Assembly: GCF_014137995.1 (NCBI RefSeq)
Contig: NZ_JACGWV010000001.1
Span: 930,001-994,000, forward strand
Reading direction: 5' to 3'
Length of the DNA: 64,000 nucleotides
Source of the DNA: Promicromonospora sukumoe
Lineage (GTDB): Bacteria > Actinomycetota > Actinomycetes > Actinomycetales > Cellulomonadaceae
This document shows, one piece after another, positions 16,667 to 32,360 of this stretch (position 1 is its first letter; every line of letters begins with the position of its first letter). Position numbers and translations under genes: made by a program. The notes below the pieces were generated by a model. That model was not told the DNA's origin, did no database searches, and was given only the letters and a program-made list of their open reading frames with translations.

Positions 16667-19525
16667 ATGGCGACCCGCACGTCGGCCCGGCGAGGTTCCG
16701 GGAAGAGTTCCGGGCAGGGCGCGAAGAGCGCCAGGCCCCGCGCCGCAGCGTCGAAGCGATCGACCCAGCGCCGGGGGGCTACCCGCCCGGCAGCCAAGGC
16801 TGCCTCCGCACCGTCCCGCCCGCCGTGGCCGGTGCGGGCGGTCCGCGGCCTCTGGATGGGCATGGCGCACGCGGTCGGCGGCGCCACCCGCGCCGCGGGG
16901 CCGCGACGGGCGCCGGACGCAGCGGACGAGGACGCACAGAACGCGGGAAAGAGCGGCGTGGCGAGGAACAGCACGAGCAAGAGCACAGGACAGCAGACGG
17001 AACCGGACCTGCCGGACCACCGGCGCGACGGCGTCGGCTTCGCGCTGCTCGCCGTGGCGGTCATCGTCGCGGCCCGGGAGTGGTGGGGGATCGACGGCCC
17101 CTTCGGCGACGGCGTGCACGCGGTGGTCGCGGGCACGCTCGGCGTCGCGGGCGTGGCCCTGCCCGTGCTGCTCATGTGGCTCGCCTTCCGCGTGATGCGC
17201 CACCCGGAGCGCACCCAGCAGAACGGCCGCGTGGCGATCGGGCTCGGCTTCCTGGTCGTCGCCACCTGCTCCCTGGTGCACATCAGCGCGGGCCTGCCCT
17301 CGCCCGCGGACGGCTTCGTCCCCGTGCAGGACGCCGGCGGCGTGATCGGGTTCCTCTTCGCCACGCCGGTGGTCACCGGGCTGACGCAGTGGTTCGCCAT
17401 CCCGCTGTACGTGCTCGCCGGGTTCTTCGGCATCCTGATCGTCACGGCCACCCCGGTGCACCGCATCCCCGCGCGCCTGCGCGGCATGTACGACCGGCTC
17501 ACCGGCAACCACCGCGAGGAGCACGCCGAGGACCCCGACGGGCTCTCCCTGGCCGACGGCGTCTCGGCGCACGACGGCAAGCCCGAGGCGAAGCGCCGCA
17601 AGCGCCGCACCAAGCAGGAGATCGCGGCCGAGAAGGAGCGCCTGGCCGGGTTCGTCGGCGACGAGGCGTTCGAGAAGGCCGCCGAGGTCGAGGAGCGGGC
17701 CGCGAAGGCCGGCAAGCTCATGACCCAGCGCATCCCCACCAGCCAGTCCGCCGGCAAGGTCACCGGCGCCCCCGCCATCGGCCCGGGCGTGCTCGGTCCG
17801 GACGGCGAGCCGACGTCGTCGGCGTCGGCGAAGAAGGACGGGCCCCGGCCGCCTGAGGCGGGCGAACCGATGCCGCGGGGCGTGCAGCCCATGCTGGAGG
17901 GCGACACGGTCTACCTGCTCCCGGACGAGGACGTGCTGGTCCAGGGGCCGCCGCACAAGGCGCGCTCGGCCGCGAACGACCGCGTGGTCGAGTCGCTGAC
18001 CGGCGTGTTCGAGCAGTTCGGCGTGGACGCGAAGGTCACCGGCTTCAGCCGCGGACCGACGGTCACGCGGTACGAGGTCGAGGTGGGGCCGAAGACCAAG
18101 GTCGAGCGCATCACCTCGCTGTCCAACAACATCGCGTACGCCGTGGCGAGCGCGGACGTGCGCATCCTGTCGCCCATCCCGGGCAAGTCCGCGATCGGCA
18201 TCGAGATCCCGAACTCCGACCGCGAGACGGTCGTGCTGGGTGACGTGCTGCGTTCCGGCGCCGCGCGCCGCACCGAGCACCCGATGGTGATGGGCGTGGG
18301 CAAGGACGTCGAGGGCGGCTACGTCGTTGCGAACCTCGCGAAGATGCCGCACATCCTCGTGGCCGGTGCCACGGGCGCCGGTAAGTCGAGCTTCATCAAC
18401 TCGATGATCACCTCGATCCTCATGCGGTCCACCCCCGAGCAGGTGCGTCTGATCCTCGTGGACCCCAAGCGCGTCGAGCTGACGATCTACGAGGGCATCC
18501 CGCACCTGATCACGCCGATCATCACCAGCCCCAAGAAGGCCGCCGAGGCCCTCGACTGGGTGGTGCGCGAGATGGACGCCCGGTACGACGACCTGGCGAC
18601 CTTCGGCTACAAGCACGTCGACGACTTCAACGTCGCTGTCCGCGCGGGCAAGGTCAAGCCGCTCCCGGGCTCGGAGCGCAAGATCGCGCCGTACCCGTAC
18701 CTGCTCGTGGTGGTCGACGAGCTCGCGGACCTCATGATGGTCGCCCCGCGCGACGTCGAGGCCTCGATCCAGCGCATCACGCAGCTCGCGCGCGCCGCGG
18801 GCATCCACCTCGTGCTGGCCACGCAGCGCCCGTCCGTCGACGTCGTGACCGGCCTCATCAAGGCGAACGTGCCCTCACGGCTCGCCTTCGCGACCTCCTC
18901 GCTCGCCGACTCGCGCGTGGTCCTGGACCAGCCCGGCGCCGAGAAGCTCATCGGCCAGGGCGACGCCCTGTTCCTGCCCATGGGCGCGGCCAAGCCGATG
19001 CGCGTCCAGGGCGCGTGGGTCACCGAGTCCGAGGTGCACCAGGTCGTCGAGCACGTCAAGAGCCAGCTCAAGCCGATCTACCGCGAGGACGTCGCCGCGC
19101 CCGCCGCGGCCAAGAAGCAGGTCGACGAGGACATCGGCGACGACCTCGACCTGCTGCTGCAGGCGACCGAGCTCGTGGTCACCACCCAGTTCGGCTCCAC
19201 GTCGATGCTGCAGCGCAAGCTCCGCGTGGGCTTCGCCAAGGCGGGGCGGCTCATGGACCTCCTGGAGTCGCGGGAGATCGTGGGGCCCTCCGAGGGCTCC
19301 AAGGCGCGCGACGTGCTCGTGGCCGCCGACGACCTGCCGTCCGCGCTCGCCCTCATCCGGGGCGAGGAGCCGGCCGGGGTCTTCGACCAGTCCGACGGCG
19401 GGTCCGACGACGGCGCGTCCGCCGGGCCGTCGTCGTCCGGCGGCGACCAGTACGCCGACGGCACGGACGGGCACATGCCGCCCGTGGCGCGCGACTACCA
19501 CGACGACGCCGAGCCGGTGCGCTGA
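16667..19525 (+). CDS. ftsK: DNA translocase FtsK
   Basis: Septal DNA translocase that pumps chromosome ends through the closing septum and activates dimer resolution. A basic N-terminal tail (1-50) precedes four membrane helices between about residues 125 and 265, then a charged linker, then the RecA-like motor with Walker A GATGAGKS at 567-574 and the VVVDELADLMM Walker B region (about 682-692). The C-terminal winged-helix gamma domain ('TTQFGSTSMLQRKLRVGFAKA' region, about 840-880) and an acidic Ser/Gly-rich tail end the protein. Length 952. TACGGT at 16652-16657 suggests a very short leader. Confidence 0.96.
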   Translation: MATRTSARRGSGKSSGQGAKSARPRAAASKRSTQRRGATRPAAKAASAPSRPPWPVRAVRGLWMGMAHAVGGATRAAGPRRAPDAADEDAQNAGKSGVARNSTSKSTGQQTEPDLPDHRRDGVGFALLAVAVIVAAREWWGIDGPFGDGVHAVVAGTLGVAGVALPVLLMWLAFRVMRHPERTQQNGRVAIGLGFLVVATCSLVHISAGLPSPADGFVPVQDAGGVIGFLFATPVVTGLTQWFAIPLYVLAGFFGILIVTATPVHRIPARLRGMYDRLTGNHREEHAEDPDGLSLADGVSAHDGKPEAKRRKRRTKQEIAAEKERLAGFVGDEAFEKAAEVEERAAKAGKLMTQRIPTSQSAGKVTGAPAIGPGVLGPDGEPTSSASAKKDGPRPPEAGEPMPRGVQPMLEGDTVYLLPDEDVLVQGPPHKARSAANDRVVESLTGVFEQFGVDAKVTGFSRGPTVTRYEVEVGPKTKVERITSLSNNIAYAVASADVRILSPIPGKSAIGIEIPNSDRETVVLGDVLRSGAARRTEHPMVMGVGKDVEGGYVVANLAKMPHILVAGATGAGKSSFINSMITSILMRSTPEQVRLILVDPKRVELTIYEGIPHLITPIITSPKKAAEALDWVVREMDARYDDLATFGYKHVDDFNVAVRAGKVKPLPGSERKIAPYPYLLVVVDELADLMMVAPRDVEASIQRITQLARAAGIHLVLATQRPSVDVVTGLIKANVPSRLAFATSSLADSRVVLDQPGAEKLIGQGDALFLPMGAAKPMRVQGAWVTESEVHQVVEHVKSQLKPIYREDVAAPAAAKKQVDEDIGDDLDLLLQATELVVTTQFGSTSMLQRKLRVGFAKAGRLMDLLESREIVGPSEGSKARDVLVAADDLPSALALIRGEEPAGVFDQSDGGSDDGASAGPSSSGGDQYADGTDGHMPPVARDYHDDAEPVR

Positions 19526-19543
19526 CCCGTCAGACCACCCCGC

Positions 19544-19591
19544 ACGTGTCAGACGCTCAGGTCCCTCGGGGGACCTGAGCGTCTGACACGT
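19544..19591. repeat. 48-nt hairpin repeat, copy 1
   Basis: 22-bp perfect arms (19544-19565, 19570-19591) around the tetraloop TCGG. The outer and loop-proximal bases match copies 2 and 3 at 43.8 and 47.4 kb; the variable arm bases here are GCT...AGC. It lies between the convergent ftsK and capA-like genes and may act as their terminator. Confidence 0.9.
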
Positions 19592-19596
19592 CCAGC

Positions 19597-19616
19597 AGCG
19601 TCTGACACGTGCGGGG
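19597..19616. repeat. Extra right arm able to replace the copy 1 stem
   Basis: These 20 nt are the exact reverse complement of 19538-19557, the outer left part of copy 1. Two alternative hairpins with the same left arm are therefore possible. Confidence 0.8.
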
Positions 19617-19620
19617 CGGG

Positions 19621-20880
19621 CTAGCGCTGGACGACGACGGGCGGCTCGCCCGCCGGCCGCTTGGGCGGCATCCGCTGCTCGCGCGCGGTGTCTCCCGCCG
19701 CGGCCTGGGCGAGGCGGAGCCGGTCCTTCAGCTCGCCGACGCCGAGCTGCCCGCGCTCCGGGTGCGCCAGCGCCTCGCGCGTGACCCGCAGCCGGTGCCC
19801 GGCGGGGATGTCCACGGTGGTGGCCGCCCAGCGCGCGTCCGTGACCCGGGCGGGCGCGCCGGGCGGCTGCACGATGTCCGCGACCAGCAGCAGGCCGACG
19901 GCGGACGCCGCCACGCAGCACTCCGACCCCTGGTTGGAGATCATGTTGCCGAGGCCGTAGGCCACCCACATCCCGTCGCCGCCCGGCCCGCCGCGCAGGT
20001 GCGACACGGGCTGCGGCACGTGTGCGTGGTGCCCGATCACGAGGTCCACCTGCCGGGAGCGGGCCAGCGCCTTGACCGTCTCCTTCTGGTGGTCGGTGGG
20101 CGCGGTCACGTACTCGGTGCCGTCGTGCAGGCTGACCAGCACCACGTCCGCGCCCGCCTTCCGCGCCGCCCGGGCCTGCTGCACGATCCGCTCGGCGTCG
20201 ATGAGCTCCACCGACCAGGCGCCGCGGGGCGGCTCCAGCCCGTTGAGCCCGTACGCCGCCGACAGGTGCGCGACCGTGACCGTCCGGCCCTCGCGGCGCA
20301 GCTCGTAGACCTGCGGGGCGAGGGACTCGCGCTTGTCGCGCGCCGTCCCGACGTGGCCCATCCCGGCGCGGTCGAGCGCCTTCAGGGTCGCGACGACGCC
20401 GTCGTACCCTGAGTCGGCCGCGTGGTTGGACGCCGTCGAGCAGCCGTCCCAGCCCTGCTCGCCCAGGTCGCGGACGATCTCCTTGGGCGCGCGGAAGACG
20501 GGGTAGCCCGCGGGCTGCGTGCCCGGCGGCGCCACGGGCACCTCCAGGTGGCACAGGGCCAGGTCGGCGCGCTCCACCCAGGTGTCCACGCCCGCCAGCA
20601 GCGGGGAGTAGTCGATGCCGTCCGCCGTGGTCGCCGACTCGTTCAGCGGCGCGTGGGTCAGCACGTCGCCCGCGGCGAGCAGCGTCAGCTCGACGTCCTT
20701 CGGCGGGGGCTCGGGCTCGGGGGACGGCGACGGCGCGGGCGGGGACGACGTCGTCCCGGGGTCGCCCGAGCCGGTGGAGGCGGGTGCGCCCGGAAGGGGC
20801 GTGCAGCCCACGACCGTGACGACGAGTGCGCAGGTGACTGCTGCGGACGTGAGGTGCCGCAGGACGCCGACGGTGGCCAC
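19621..20880 (-). CDS. CapA/PgsA-type lipoprotein (metallophosphatase-like)
   Basis: 419-residue CapA-family protein, named for poly-gamma-glutamate/capsule synthesis genes; the domain has a metallophosphatase-like fold whose exact reaction is unsettled. The N-terminus is a lipoprotein signal with the lipidated Cys at residue 26 (VVTVVGC), then a Pro/Ser/Glu-rich spacer to about residue 60. Metal-site motifs follow: AAGDVLTH, CSTASNHAADSG, SLHDGTEY and GHHAHVPQP. No other capsule genes are near, so a general envelope role is more likely than capsule synthesis. The GTG start has CATAAC about 5-10 nt upstream, consistent with a leaderless message. Confidence 0.85.
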   Translation of the reverse strand: MATVGVLRHLTSAAVTCALVVTVVGCTPLPGAPASTGSGDPGTTSSPPAPSPSPEPEPPPKDVELTLLAAGDVLTHAPLNESATTADGIDYSPLLAGVDTWVERADLALCHLEVPVAPPGTQPAGYPVFRAPKEIVRDLGEQGWDGCSTASNHAADSGYDGVVATLKALDRAGMGHVGTARDKRESLAPQVYELRREGRTVTVAHLSAAYGLNGLEPPRGAWSVELIDAERIVQQARAARKAGADVVLVSLHDGTEYVTAPTDHQKETVKALARSRQVDLVIGHHAHVPQPVSHLRGGPGGDGMWVAYGLGNMISNQGSECCVAASAVGLLLVADIVQPPGAPARVTDARWAATTVDIPAGHRLRVTREALAHPERGQLGVGELKDRLRLAQAAAGDTAREQRMPPKRPAGEPPVVVQR

Positions 20881-20976
20881 CCCCGGATGTTATGGCAGGC
20901 CGCGTGCGGGAGCCAGCCGACGTGCCGTGGCGCCGGCCCGTCCGGGACGCGGGTGAACCGCGGCTAGGCTTGAGCA

Positions 20977-21567
20977 ATGGTCAACGACGCTCCGTCGCCC
21001 TGGAACATTGCGAACATCGTCACGATGATTCGCATCGCCATGGTCCCGTTCTTCGCCTGGGCACTTCTCGTCGAAGGCGGGGACGACACGACGTGGCGGC
21101 TCGTGGCCACGGCGATCTTCGTGGTCGCGGCGGTGTCCGACAAGGTCGACGGCTATCTCGCCCGGTCGAGGGGCCTCATCACCGACCTCGGCAAGCTGCT
21201 CGACCCGATCGCGGACAAGCTGCTCGTGGGTGCCGCCCTCATCCTGCTCTGGATCCCGCTCGGCGAGCTGCCGTGGTGGATCCCGGTCGTGATCCTGGTG
21301 CGCGAGCTCGGCATCACGTTCATGCGCCTGGGCATGGTCAAGTACGAGGTGATGCCCGCGTCGCGTGGCGGCAAGCTCAAGACCGTGCTGCAGACCGTGG
21401 CGATCTCGCTGTTCCTGCTGCCGCGCGAGGGCCTCGACTGGCTCACCGTGATCGCCTGGGTCGTGCTGATGGCGGCGTTCGTCGTGACGGTCGTGACCGG
21501 CGTCGAGTACGTGTACCAGGGCTGGAAGATCCGGCGCGACGCCCGGGCGCAGGCGTCGCGCTCGTGA
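20977..21567 (+). CDS. pgsA: CDP-diacylglycerol--glycerol-3-phosphate 3-phosphatidyltransferase
   Basis: Membrane enzyme making phosphatidylglycerophosphate, or a related CDP-alcohol phosphotransferase step. The full signature D-x2-D-G-x2-A-R-x8-G-x3-D-x3-D is present at residues 55-80 (D55, D58, G59, A62, R63, G72, D76, D80), with hydrophobic helices before and after. Length 196. TAGGCT at 20965-20970 ends 6 nt before the ATG. The stop codon overlaps the cinA start (GTGA), and the order pgsA-cinA-clgR matches other actinobacteria. Confidence 0.95.
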   Translation: MVNDAPSPWNIANIVTMIRIAMVPFFAWALLVEGGDDTTWRLVATAIFVVAAVSDKVDGYLARSRGLITDLGKLLDPIADKLLVGAALILLWIPLGELPWWIPVVILVRELGITFMRLGMVKYEVMPASRGGKLKTVLQTVAISLFLLPREGLDWLTVIAWVVLMAAFVVTVVTGVEYVYQGWKIRRDARAQASRS

Positions 21568-22085
21568 CCGCGGCCGAGCTGCTGGACGCCGCCGCCGCGC
21601 GCGGCTGGACCATCGGCGTCGCCGAGTCGCTCACGGGCGGGCTCGTCACGGCGACGCTCGTGTCGGTGCCCGGCGCGTCCAAGGTGCTGCGGGGCGGCGT
21701 CGTCGCTTACGCCACCGACCTGAAGGCCGCGCTGCTCGGCGTGGACGCCGACCTGCTCGCCGAGCGGGGCGCCGTGGACGAGGCGGTCGCGGCCCAGATG
21801 GCGGACGGCGTCCGCCGGGCGACGGGTGCCGACGTCGGCCTCGCCACCACCGGGGTCGCGGGCCCGGACCCGCAGGACGGCAATGCGCCGGGTGTGGTCT
21901 TCGTCGCAGTAAGTACTCCTGTGGTCTCCGAGGTGCACCGCCTGGACCTCGCCGGCGAGCGGCCGCAGATCATCGGCGACGCCGCGCGCGGCGTGATCGA
22001 GCTCGCGTCCGTGCTCGTCAGCGAGGCGCCGGGTGAAAAAAGCGAGTCTGACCCGAATCCCCAGCCTGAAGTTACAGACAAGTGA
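21564..22085 (+). CDS. cinA: CinA C-terminal domain protein, nicotinamide-nucleotide amidohydrolase
   Basis: 173-residue stand-alone CinA C-terminal (PncC) domain that hydrolyses the amide of NMN in the pyridine nucleotide cycle. '[13 protein letters not shown]' (12-24) and '[13 protein letters not shown]' (about 93-105) are the family's signature segments. The GTG start overlaps the pgsA stop by 4 nt, showing translational coupling. The N-terminal CinA domain is absent, as in many actinobacteria. The last 20 residues are charged and poorly conserved. Confidence 0.92.
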   Translation: MTAAELLDAAAARGWTIGVAESLTGGLVTATLVSVPGASKVLRGGVVAYATDLKAALLGVDADLLAERGAVDEAVAAQMADGVRRATGADVGLATTGVAGPDPQDGNAPGVVFVAVSTPVVSEVHRLDLAGERPQIIGDAARGVIELASVLVSEAPGEKSESDPNPQPEVTDK

Positions 22086-22146
22086 AACTTCTTGGCCTAA
22101 TCTTGCACAGGGCTTGACGCGGGCACACTTCGGGAACAAGGCTCAT

Positions 22147-22161
22147 ACCAACAGCGTTGGT
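22147..22161. promoter_or_regulatory. Possible operator upstream of clgR
   Basis: A 6-bp inverted repeat with 3-nt spacer (ACCAAC-AGC-GTTGGT) in the 247-nt gap between cinA and clgR. A TTGACG lies about 30 nt upstream. No known ClgR box is matched, so this is only a candidate. Confidence 0.3.
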
Positions 22162-22332
22162 CCCGGTGTGATCACGAACAGGCCGACCACTCGGGGCCGG
22201 CGCAAGAACCCCGCGGGTGCGGGGTACGGTAGAACGACCTCCGGACTCGGGGGCCGCACCACACGCAAGGCGCGTCCGGTCCAGGCAGGGCAGGGCGTGA
22301 GTTCAGGGACAGGCACTGAAAGGGGGCGCGAG

Positions 22333-22686
22333 ATGGTCGTACTACGGCGAGAAATCGGAGACGTGCTGCGAGACACGCGGCAGCGTCAGGGGCGCACCCT
22401 CCGTGAGGTGTCGTCGGCGGCGCGGGTGTCGCTGGGTTACCTCAGTGAGGTGGAGCGTGGTCAGAAGGAGGCGTCGTCCGAACTTCTCGGTTCCATCTGC
22501 GAGGCGCTCGACGTGCCGCTGTCCTTGGTGCTGCGTGAGGTGAGCGACCGCGTGGCGGTGGCCGAAGGATTCCAGATTCCCGACACGATCCCGGCGGACT
22601 TCGTCGCCGGGCTGCTGGCCAGGGGAGGCGACCGGACCGCAGCGCGGCGCGAGGTCGACCCCTCGGACCTGGCACCGGTCGGCTGA
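22333..22686 (+). CDS. clgR: XRE-family regulator ClgR
   Basis: 117-residue regulator with a Cro/C1-type helix-turn-helix at about residues 20-50 ([20 protein letters not shown], then ERGQKEAS). ClgR in corynebacteria, streptomycetes and mycobacteria activates clp protease genes and other proteostasis genes and is itself degraded by Clp. The position right after pgsA-cinA is the conserved one. The start ATG at 22333 has a G-rich site (AAAGGGGG) upstream. The long untranslated region before it may carry autoregulatory sites. Confidence 0.92.
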   Translation: MVVLRREIGDVLRDTRQRQGRTLREVSSAARVSLGYLSEVERGQKEASSELLGSICEALDVPLSLVLREVSDRVAVAEGFQIPDTIPADFVAGLLARGGDRTAARREVDPSDLAPVG

Positions 22687-22720
22687 CACGCCGGCCGGGG
22701 CGAGAGCCGCGGCGAGGCAG

Positions 22721-22756
22721 ACCAGGGCGGGGCACCACTCGGTGCCCCGCCCTGGT
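22721..22756. terminator. Bidirectional terminator between clgR and the Nei-like gene
   Basis: 16-bp perfect stem with loop ACTC, flanked by an outer 10-bp stem (22709-22718 with 22768-22777). The two genes converge here. Confidence 0.75.
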
Positions 22757-22834
22757 GCGTTCCCGGGCGGGCCTCGCCGCGCCCGGGTGCTGCCACGCCC
22801 GGCCGTTCTCGAAGCGGGCCGGGCGGGCGCGAAC

Positions 22835-23665
22835 CTACACGGAGCGCTGCGCCTGGTCCTGCGTGCGGCCCTGCGCGGGGCCGGCCTGACAGGTCGGGCA
22901 CCAGTAGACGGGGCGCTCGTAGGGCTTCTCGTTCGCCGTGCCCACGCTGATCGGGGTGCCGCACCTGTGGCACGGCCGGCCCGCGCGGCCGTGCACGTGC
23001 AGCTCGACGGCGCCCAGGCCGCGGGCGCGCCCGACGGCGACGCTGCGCTCCATGAGCCGGCGGGCCGTCCGCAGCAGGACGGCGCGCTCGCCGTCGGGCA
23101 GGGTGCCGGCCGCCTGCCACGGCCAGAGCCGCCGCGCGAACAGCGACTCGGCCATCCAGATGGTGCCGAGGCCCGCGACGGTGCGCTGGTCCAGCAGCGC
23201 GGCGCACAGGGGGCGGTCGGCCTCGCGGGCGAGCCGGACGACGCCGTCGGCCAGCCCGGTGGTGGGGAAGTCGTCGCCGAGCACGTCGGGGCCCAGGCCG
23301 TTCAGCACGCGCCCCTCGTCGTGCGTGCGCACCAGGTCGAGCATCCCGAGGTGCCAGCCGATGGCGGTCCAGGCGTCCGTCGCGAGGACCGCGCGGACGG
23401 CCGGGTGCCGGGCCGTGGCCTCCCGCGAGCCCGTGCGGTGCACCCGCCAGTAGCCGTCCATCCGCAGGTGGGTGTGCAGGGTGCGGCCGTCGTCGAGCCG
23501 GGTGAGCAGGTGCTTGCCGTACGCGCTGGTCTCCAGCGCGGTGGCCCCGGTCAGGTTCGCGGCGCCGGCGCTGGGCCAGCGCAGCTCGGCCCGGACCAGC
23601 GGCAGACCACGTAGCGCCGCGGTGAGGCGCTCGGCGGTGAGGCGCAGGACATCCCCCTCGGGCAC
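22835..23665 (-). CDS. nei: Fpg/Nei family DNA glycosylase
   Basis: Base-excision repair glycosylase/AP lyase of 276 residues. The mature N-terminus P-E-G-D begins right after Met, so Pro2 is the catalytic nucleophile and Glu3 the general acid. Helix-two-turn-helix ('LCAALLDQRTVAGLGTIWM' region, about 152-170) and a C-terminal zinc finger with C-x2-C pairs (CHRC at about 233 and CPTC at about 259) are visible. The PEGD start and overall pattern are closer to endonuclease VIII (Nei2 of mycobacteria) than to Fpg. The exact lesion range is unknown. Confidence 0.9.
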   Translation of the reverse strand: MPEGDVLRLTAERLTAALRGLPLVRAELRWPSAGAANLTGATALETSAYGKHLLTRLDDGRTLHTHLRMDGYWRVHRTGSREATARHPAVRAVLATDAWTAIGWHLGMLDLVRTHDEGRVLNGLGPDVLGDDFPTTGLADGVVRLAREADRPLCAALLDQRTVAGLGTIWMAESLFARRLWPWQAAGTLPDGERAVLLRTARRLMERSVAVGRARGLGAVELHVHGRAGRPCHRCGTPISVGTANEKPYERPVYWCPTCQAGPAQGRTQDQAQRSV

Positions 23666-24618
23666 GGGCGCTCCCCTCGTCGTGGGGCTTCAGCGTAGTG
23701 CGCGCCCGGCCCGGGAAGGCGGCACAACCGGCATATCACCCATGTGATCTGGTCTGGGCCGGAACCCAGGCCCCAGGCCGCCCACGGCCGGTCAGGGATG
23801 GCCCCCAGTGCGGGTCAGGGCGTGACCGGGGGTAAACCCGATGGCTTTCCGGCTCCCGCTCCAGCACCCTTGTGCCATGACCGTAGTAACCGCTGACCTG
23901 GGGCGACACCCAGACCAGTCGATTGCCTCCCCTGACCCCCGCAACACCCGGACCGTGAGCTGGTTCGGTGCGACCGCCCTGCTGCCGATGATCGGCGCGC
24001 ACGTGCTCGGCGCGTCCGTCGTCGACCCGGTGCTCGACCCCATCAGCTGGTACGCCTTCGTGCCCGGCGGCGGCGAGATGATCCTCGCCGGCGGGGTGAT
24101 CCTGGCCGTCCTCGGCCTGATCCTCACGGTACGGATGTACCGCACCGGGCTCGCCGCCGGCCTGGTGCCCGCGGGCGCCATGATCGTCTACGCCGTCTCG
24201 ATGGTGCTGGTCGGCGCGTTCCCCACCGACCCGCCGGGGACGGACGCCTCGCTCTCCGCGATCATCCACCGGGTCAGCGCCGCCACGGCGTTCTGCGTGC
24301 TGCCGCTCGTCGGCCTGAGCCTGGAGCGGACCATCGTCCGGCCGCGTTCGGTCTTCCCGCGCGCCCTGCGGTCGGCGGCCGCCGCGCTCGGCGTGGCGGT
24401 CGGGCTGTTCCTGGTGATCCACCTGTCGCTGGTCTTCTTCGCGGACTCGGGCATCGCGGCCTTCGGCCTCATCGAGCGGGTCGGGTTCGTGATCATGATC
24501 GCGTACCTGTTCCTGCTGGCCGTGACCCTCGACCGTGAGAGCCCGGAACCGTTGCTGGGCGAGACCGGGCCGCTCGACGGGATCGGGCCGCTCGACGACG
24601 CGACCCCGGCCCTGGCGT

Positions 24619-29865
<5,247 letters not shown>

Positions 29866-29925
29866 TGTGTCCCCGACCACTGACACGGGGCCGGGGGAGG
29901 TCTCCGGGCGTCGTAGGGTTGACGG

Positions 29926-30162
29926 GTGCGCGAACGGGATTTCTGGCAGCTGATCGACGAGGTCTTCGGTCCCGCCTACGGGCGGGCGCTCGCGCGTGAG
30001 CAGGTGCTCCCCACGCTGGACGGGCGCACCCCGGCGGACGCCCTGGAGGACGGCGACGAGCCGCGCGACGTGTGGCACGCCCTCTGCGACGCGCTGGACG
30101 TGCCCGACGCCGAGCGGTGGGGCTCCGACAAGTACCGGCAGACGCCGCCGCCGCGCCGCTGA
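29926..30162 (+). CDS. DUF3046 domain-containing protein
   Basis: 78-residue protein conserved directly upstream of recA in actinobacteria; function unknown. It begins with GTG and the sequence 'FWQLIDEVFGPAYG' (6-19) is the family hallmark, followed by an acidic 'DALEDGDEPRDVWHALCDAL' helix and a basic Pro-rich end. The 237 nt between it and recA hold the recA promoter, so recA can be expressed alone. Confidence 0.85.
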   Translation: MRERDFWQLIDEVFGPAYGRALAREQVLPTLDGRTPADALEDGDEPRDVWHALCDALDVPDAERWGSDKYRQTPPPRR

Positions 30163-30224
30163 CCGCCGGCTCGGGCCGCTGAGCGGTCCCCGAGATGTCC
30201 TGCGACACACCGGTGTGTCCTGCC

Positions 30225-30252
30225 TTGCCTCGAACACGCGTTCGGCTAGACT
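30225..30252 (+). promoter_or_regulatory. recA promoter with LexA (SOS) box in the spacer
   Basis: SOS box TCGAAC-ACGC-GTTCGG at 30230-30245 matches the actinobacterial consensus in 11 of 12 arm positions. A -35 like TTGCCT (30225-30230) and a -10 TAGACT (30247-30252) flank it with 16-bp spacing, so LexA bound there would directly block RNA polymerase. The transcript would have a leader of about 140 nt. Confidence 0.85.
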
Positions 30253-30399
30253 TTGACCACAGGCACGGATTCCGGAACGTCGTCCACAGGCGGCGGCCGG
30301 AGCAGGCGTCCGTGTCAGTGGCTCCGCGTACGGTCGGCAACGACGTACAGAGCCATCCATGTCGGCGCACACAGCGCCCAGAGACCGAAGGTGTTGCAC

Positions 30400-31620
<1,221 letters not shown>

Positions 31621-31621
31621 C

Positions 31622-32344
31622 GTGCAGTACGGTGATCCAGCGGATGGTCCCGGCGTGGGGAAGCGTCGGGGCCATCCGGCCTTTGCGGAGGGGTCCGAGG
31701 CGGCTTTCGCGGACGGGTCCGAGGAGGGCCGCCGGACGGGCGGACGCGGGCGTCGCAACGGCCGCGGCGGTGGCCGCGACAGCCGCGAGCGGGCGCCCCG
31801 GCGCACCGTCGCGGAGCGCCTGGAGGCCGGCGAGATCAGCCGGGACGACGCCGTCGAGAAGACCCGCGAGGTCATTCTCCGCATGCTGACGGCGGCGCAG
31901 AAGTCCCGCCGCGAGCTGGAGCAGTCGCTGGCCCGCAAGGGCTACCCGGAGGACGTCGTCGTCCAGGTGCTCGACCGGTTCGGCGAGGTGGGCCTGGTGG
32001 ACGACGCGACCTACGCGGAGACGATCGTCCGGACCCGGCACTCGGAGCGAGGCCTGGCCCGCCGCGGCATCGCGGCGGAGCTGCGCCGCCGGGGCATCGA
32101 CGAGGACACCGCGGTTGAGGCCCTGGAGCAGCTCGACCCCGACGACGAGCGGGCGGCGGGCGCGAGGCTCGCCACCAAGCTCATCACCCGCACGCGCAGC
32201 CTGGAGCGTCAGGTGCGGGTGCGCCGCGCCGTCGGCTCGCTCGCGCGGAAGGGCTACGCGCCCGGCCTGGCGTTCGAGCTGGTCAAGGACGCACTGGCCG
32301 CGGAGGGCGAGGAGACGGACGACCTCGGCTACGCCGAGGACTGA
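31622..32344 (+). CDS. recX: Regulatory protein RecX
   Basis: RecA modulator that caps or disassembles RecA filaments. 240 residues from the GTG at 31622, or 229 from a GTG at 31655. An Arg/Gly-rich basic N-terminus (about 30-60) is followed by three-helix RecX repeats beginning near 'AVEKTREVILRMLTAAQKSR' (about 79-98). The gene begins 1 nt after the recA stop, the usual operon, so RecA and RecX are co-expressed under LexA control. It ends at a strong bidirectional terminator. Confidence 0.93.
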   Translation: MQYGDPADGPGVGKRRGHPAFAEGSEAAFADGSEEGRRTGGRGRRNGRGGGRDSRERAPRRTVAERLEAGEISRDDAVEKTREVILRMLTAAQKSRRELEQSLARKGYPEDVVVQVLDRFGEVGLVDDATYAETIVRTRHSERGLARRGIAAELRRRGIDEDTAVEALEQLDPDDERAAGARLATKLITRTRSLERQVRVRRAVGSLARKGYAPGLAFELVKDALAAEGEETDDLGYAED

Positions 32345-32360
32345 CGCCGGTCGCACACGA

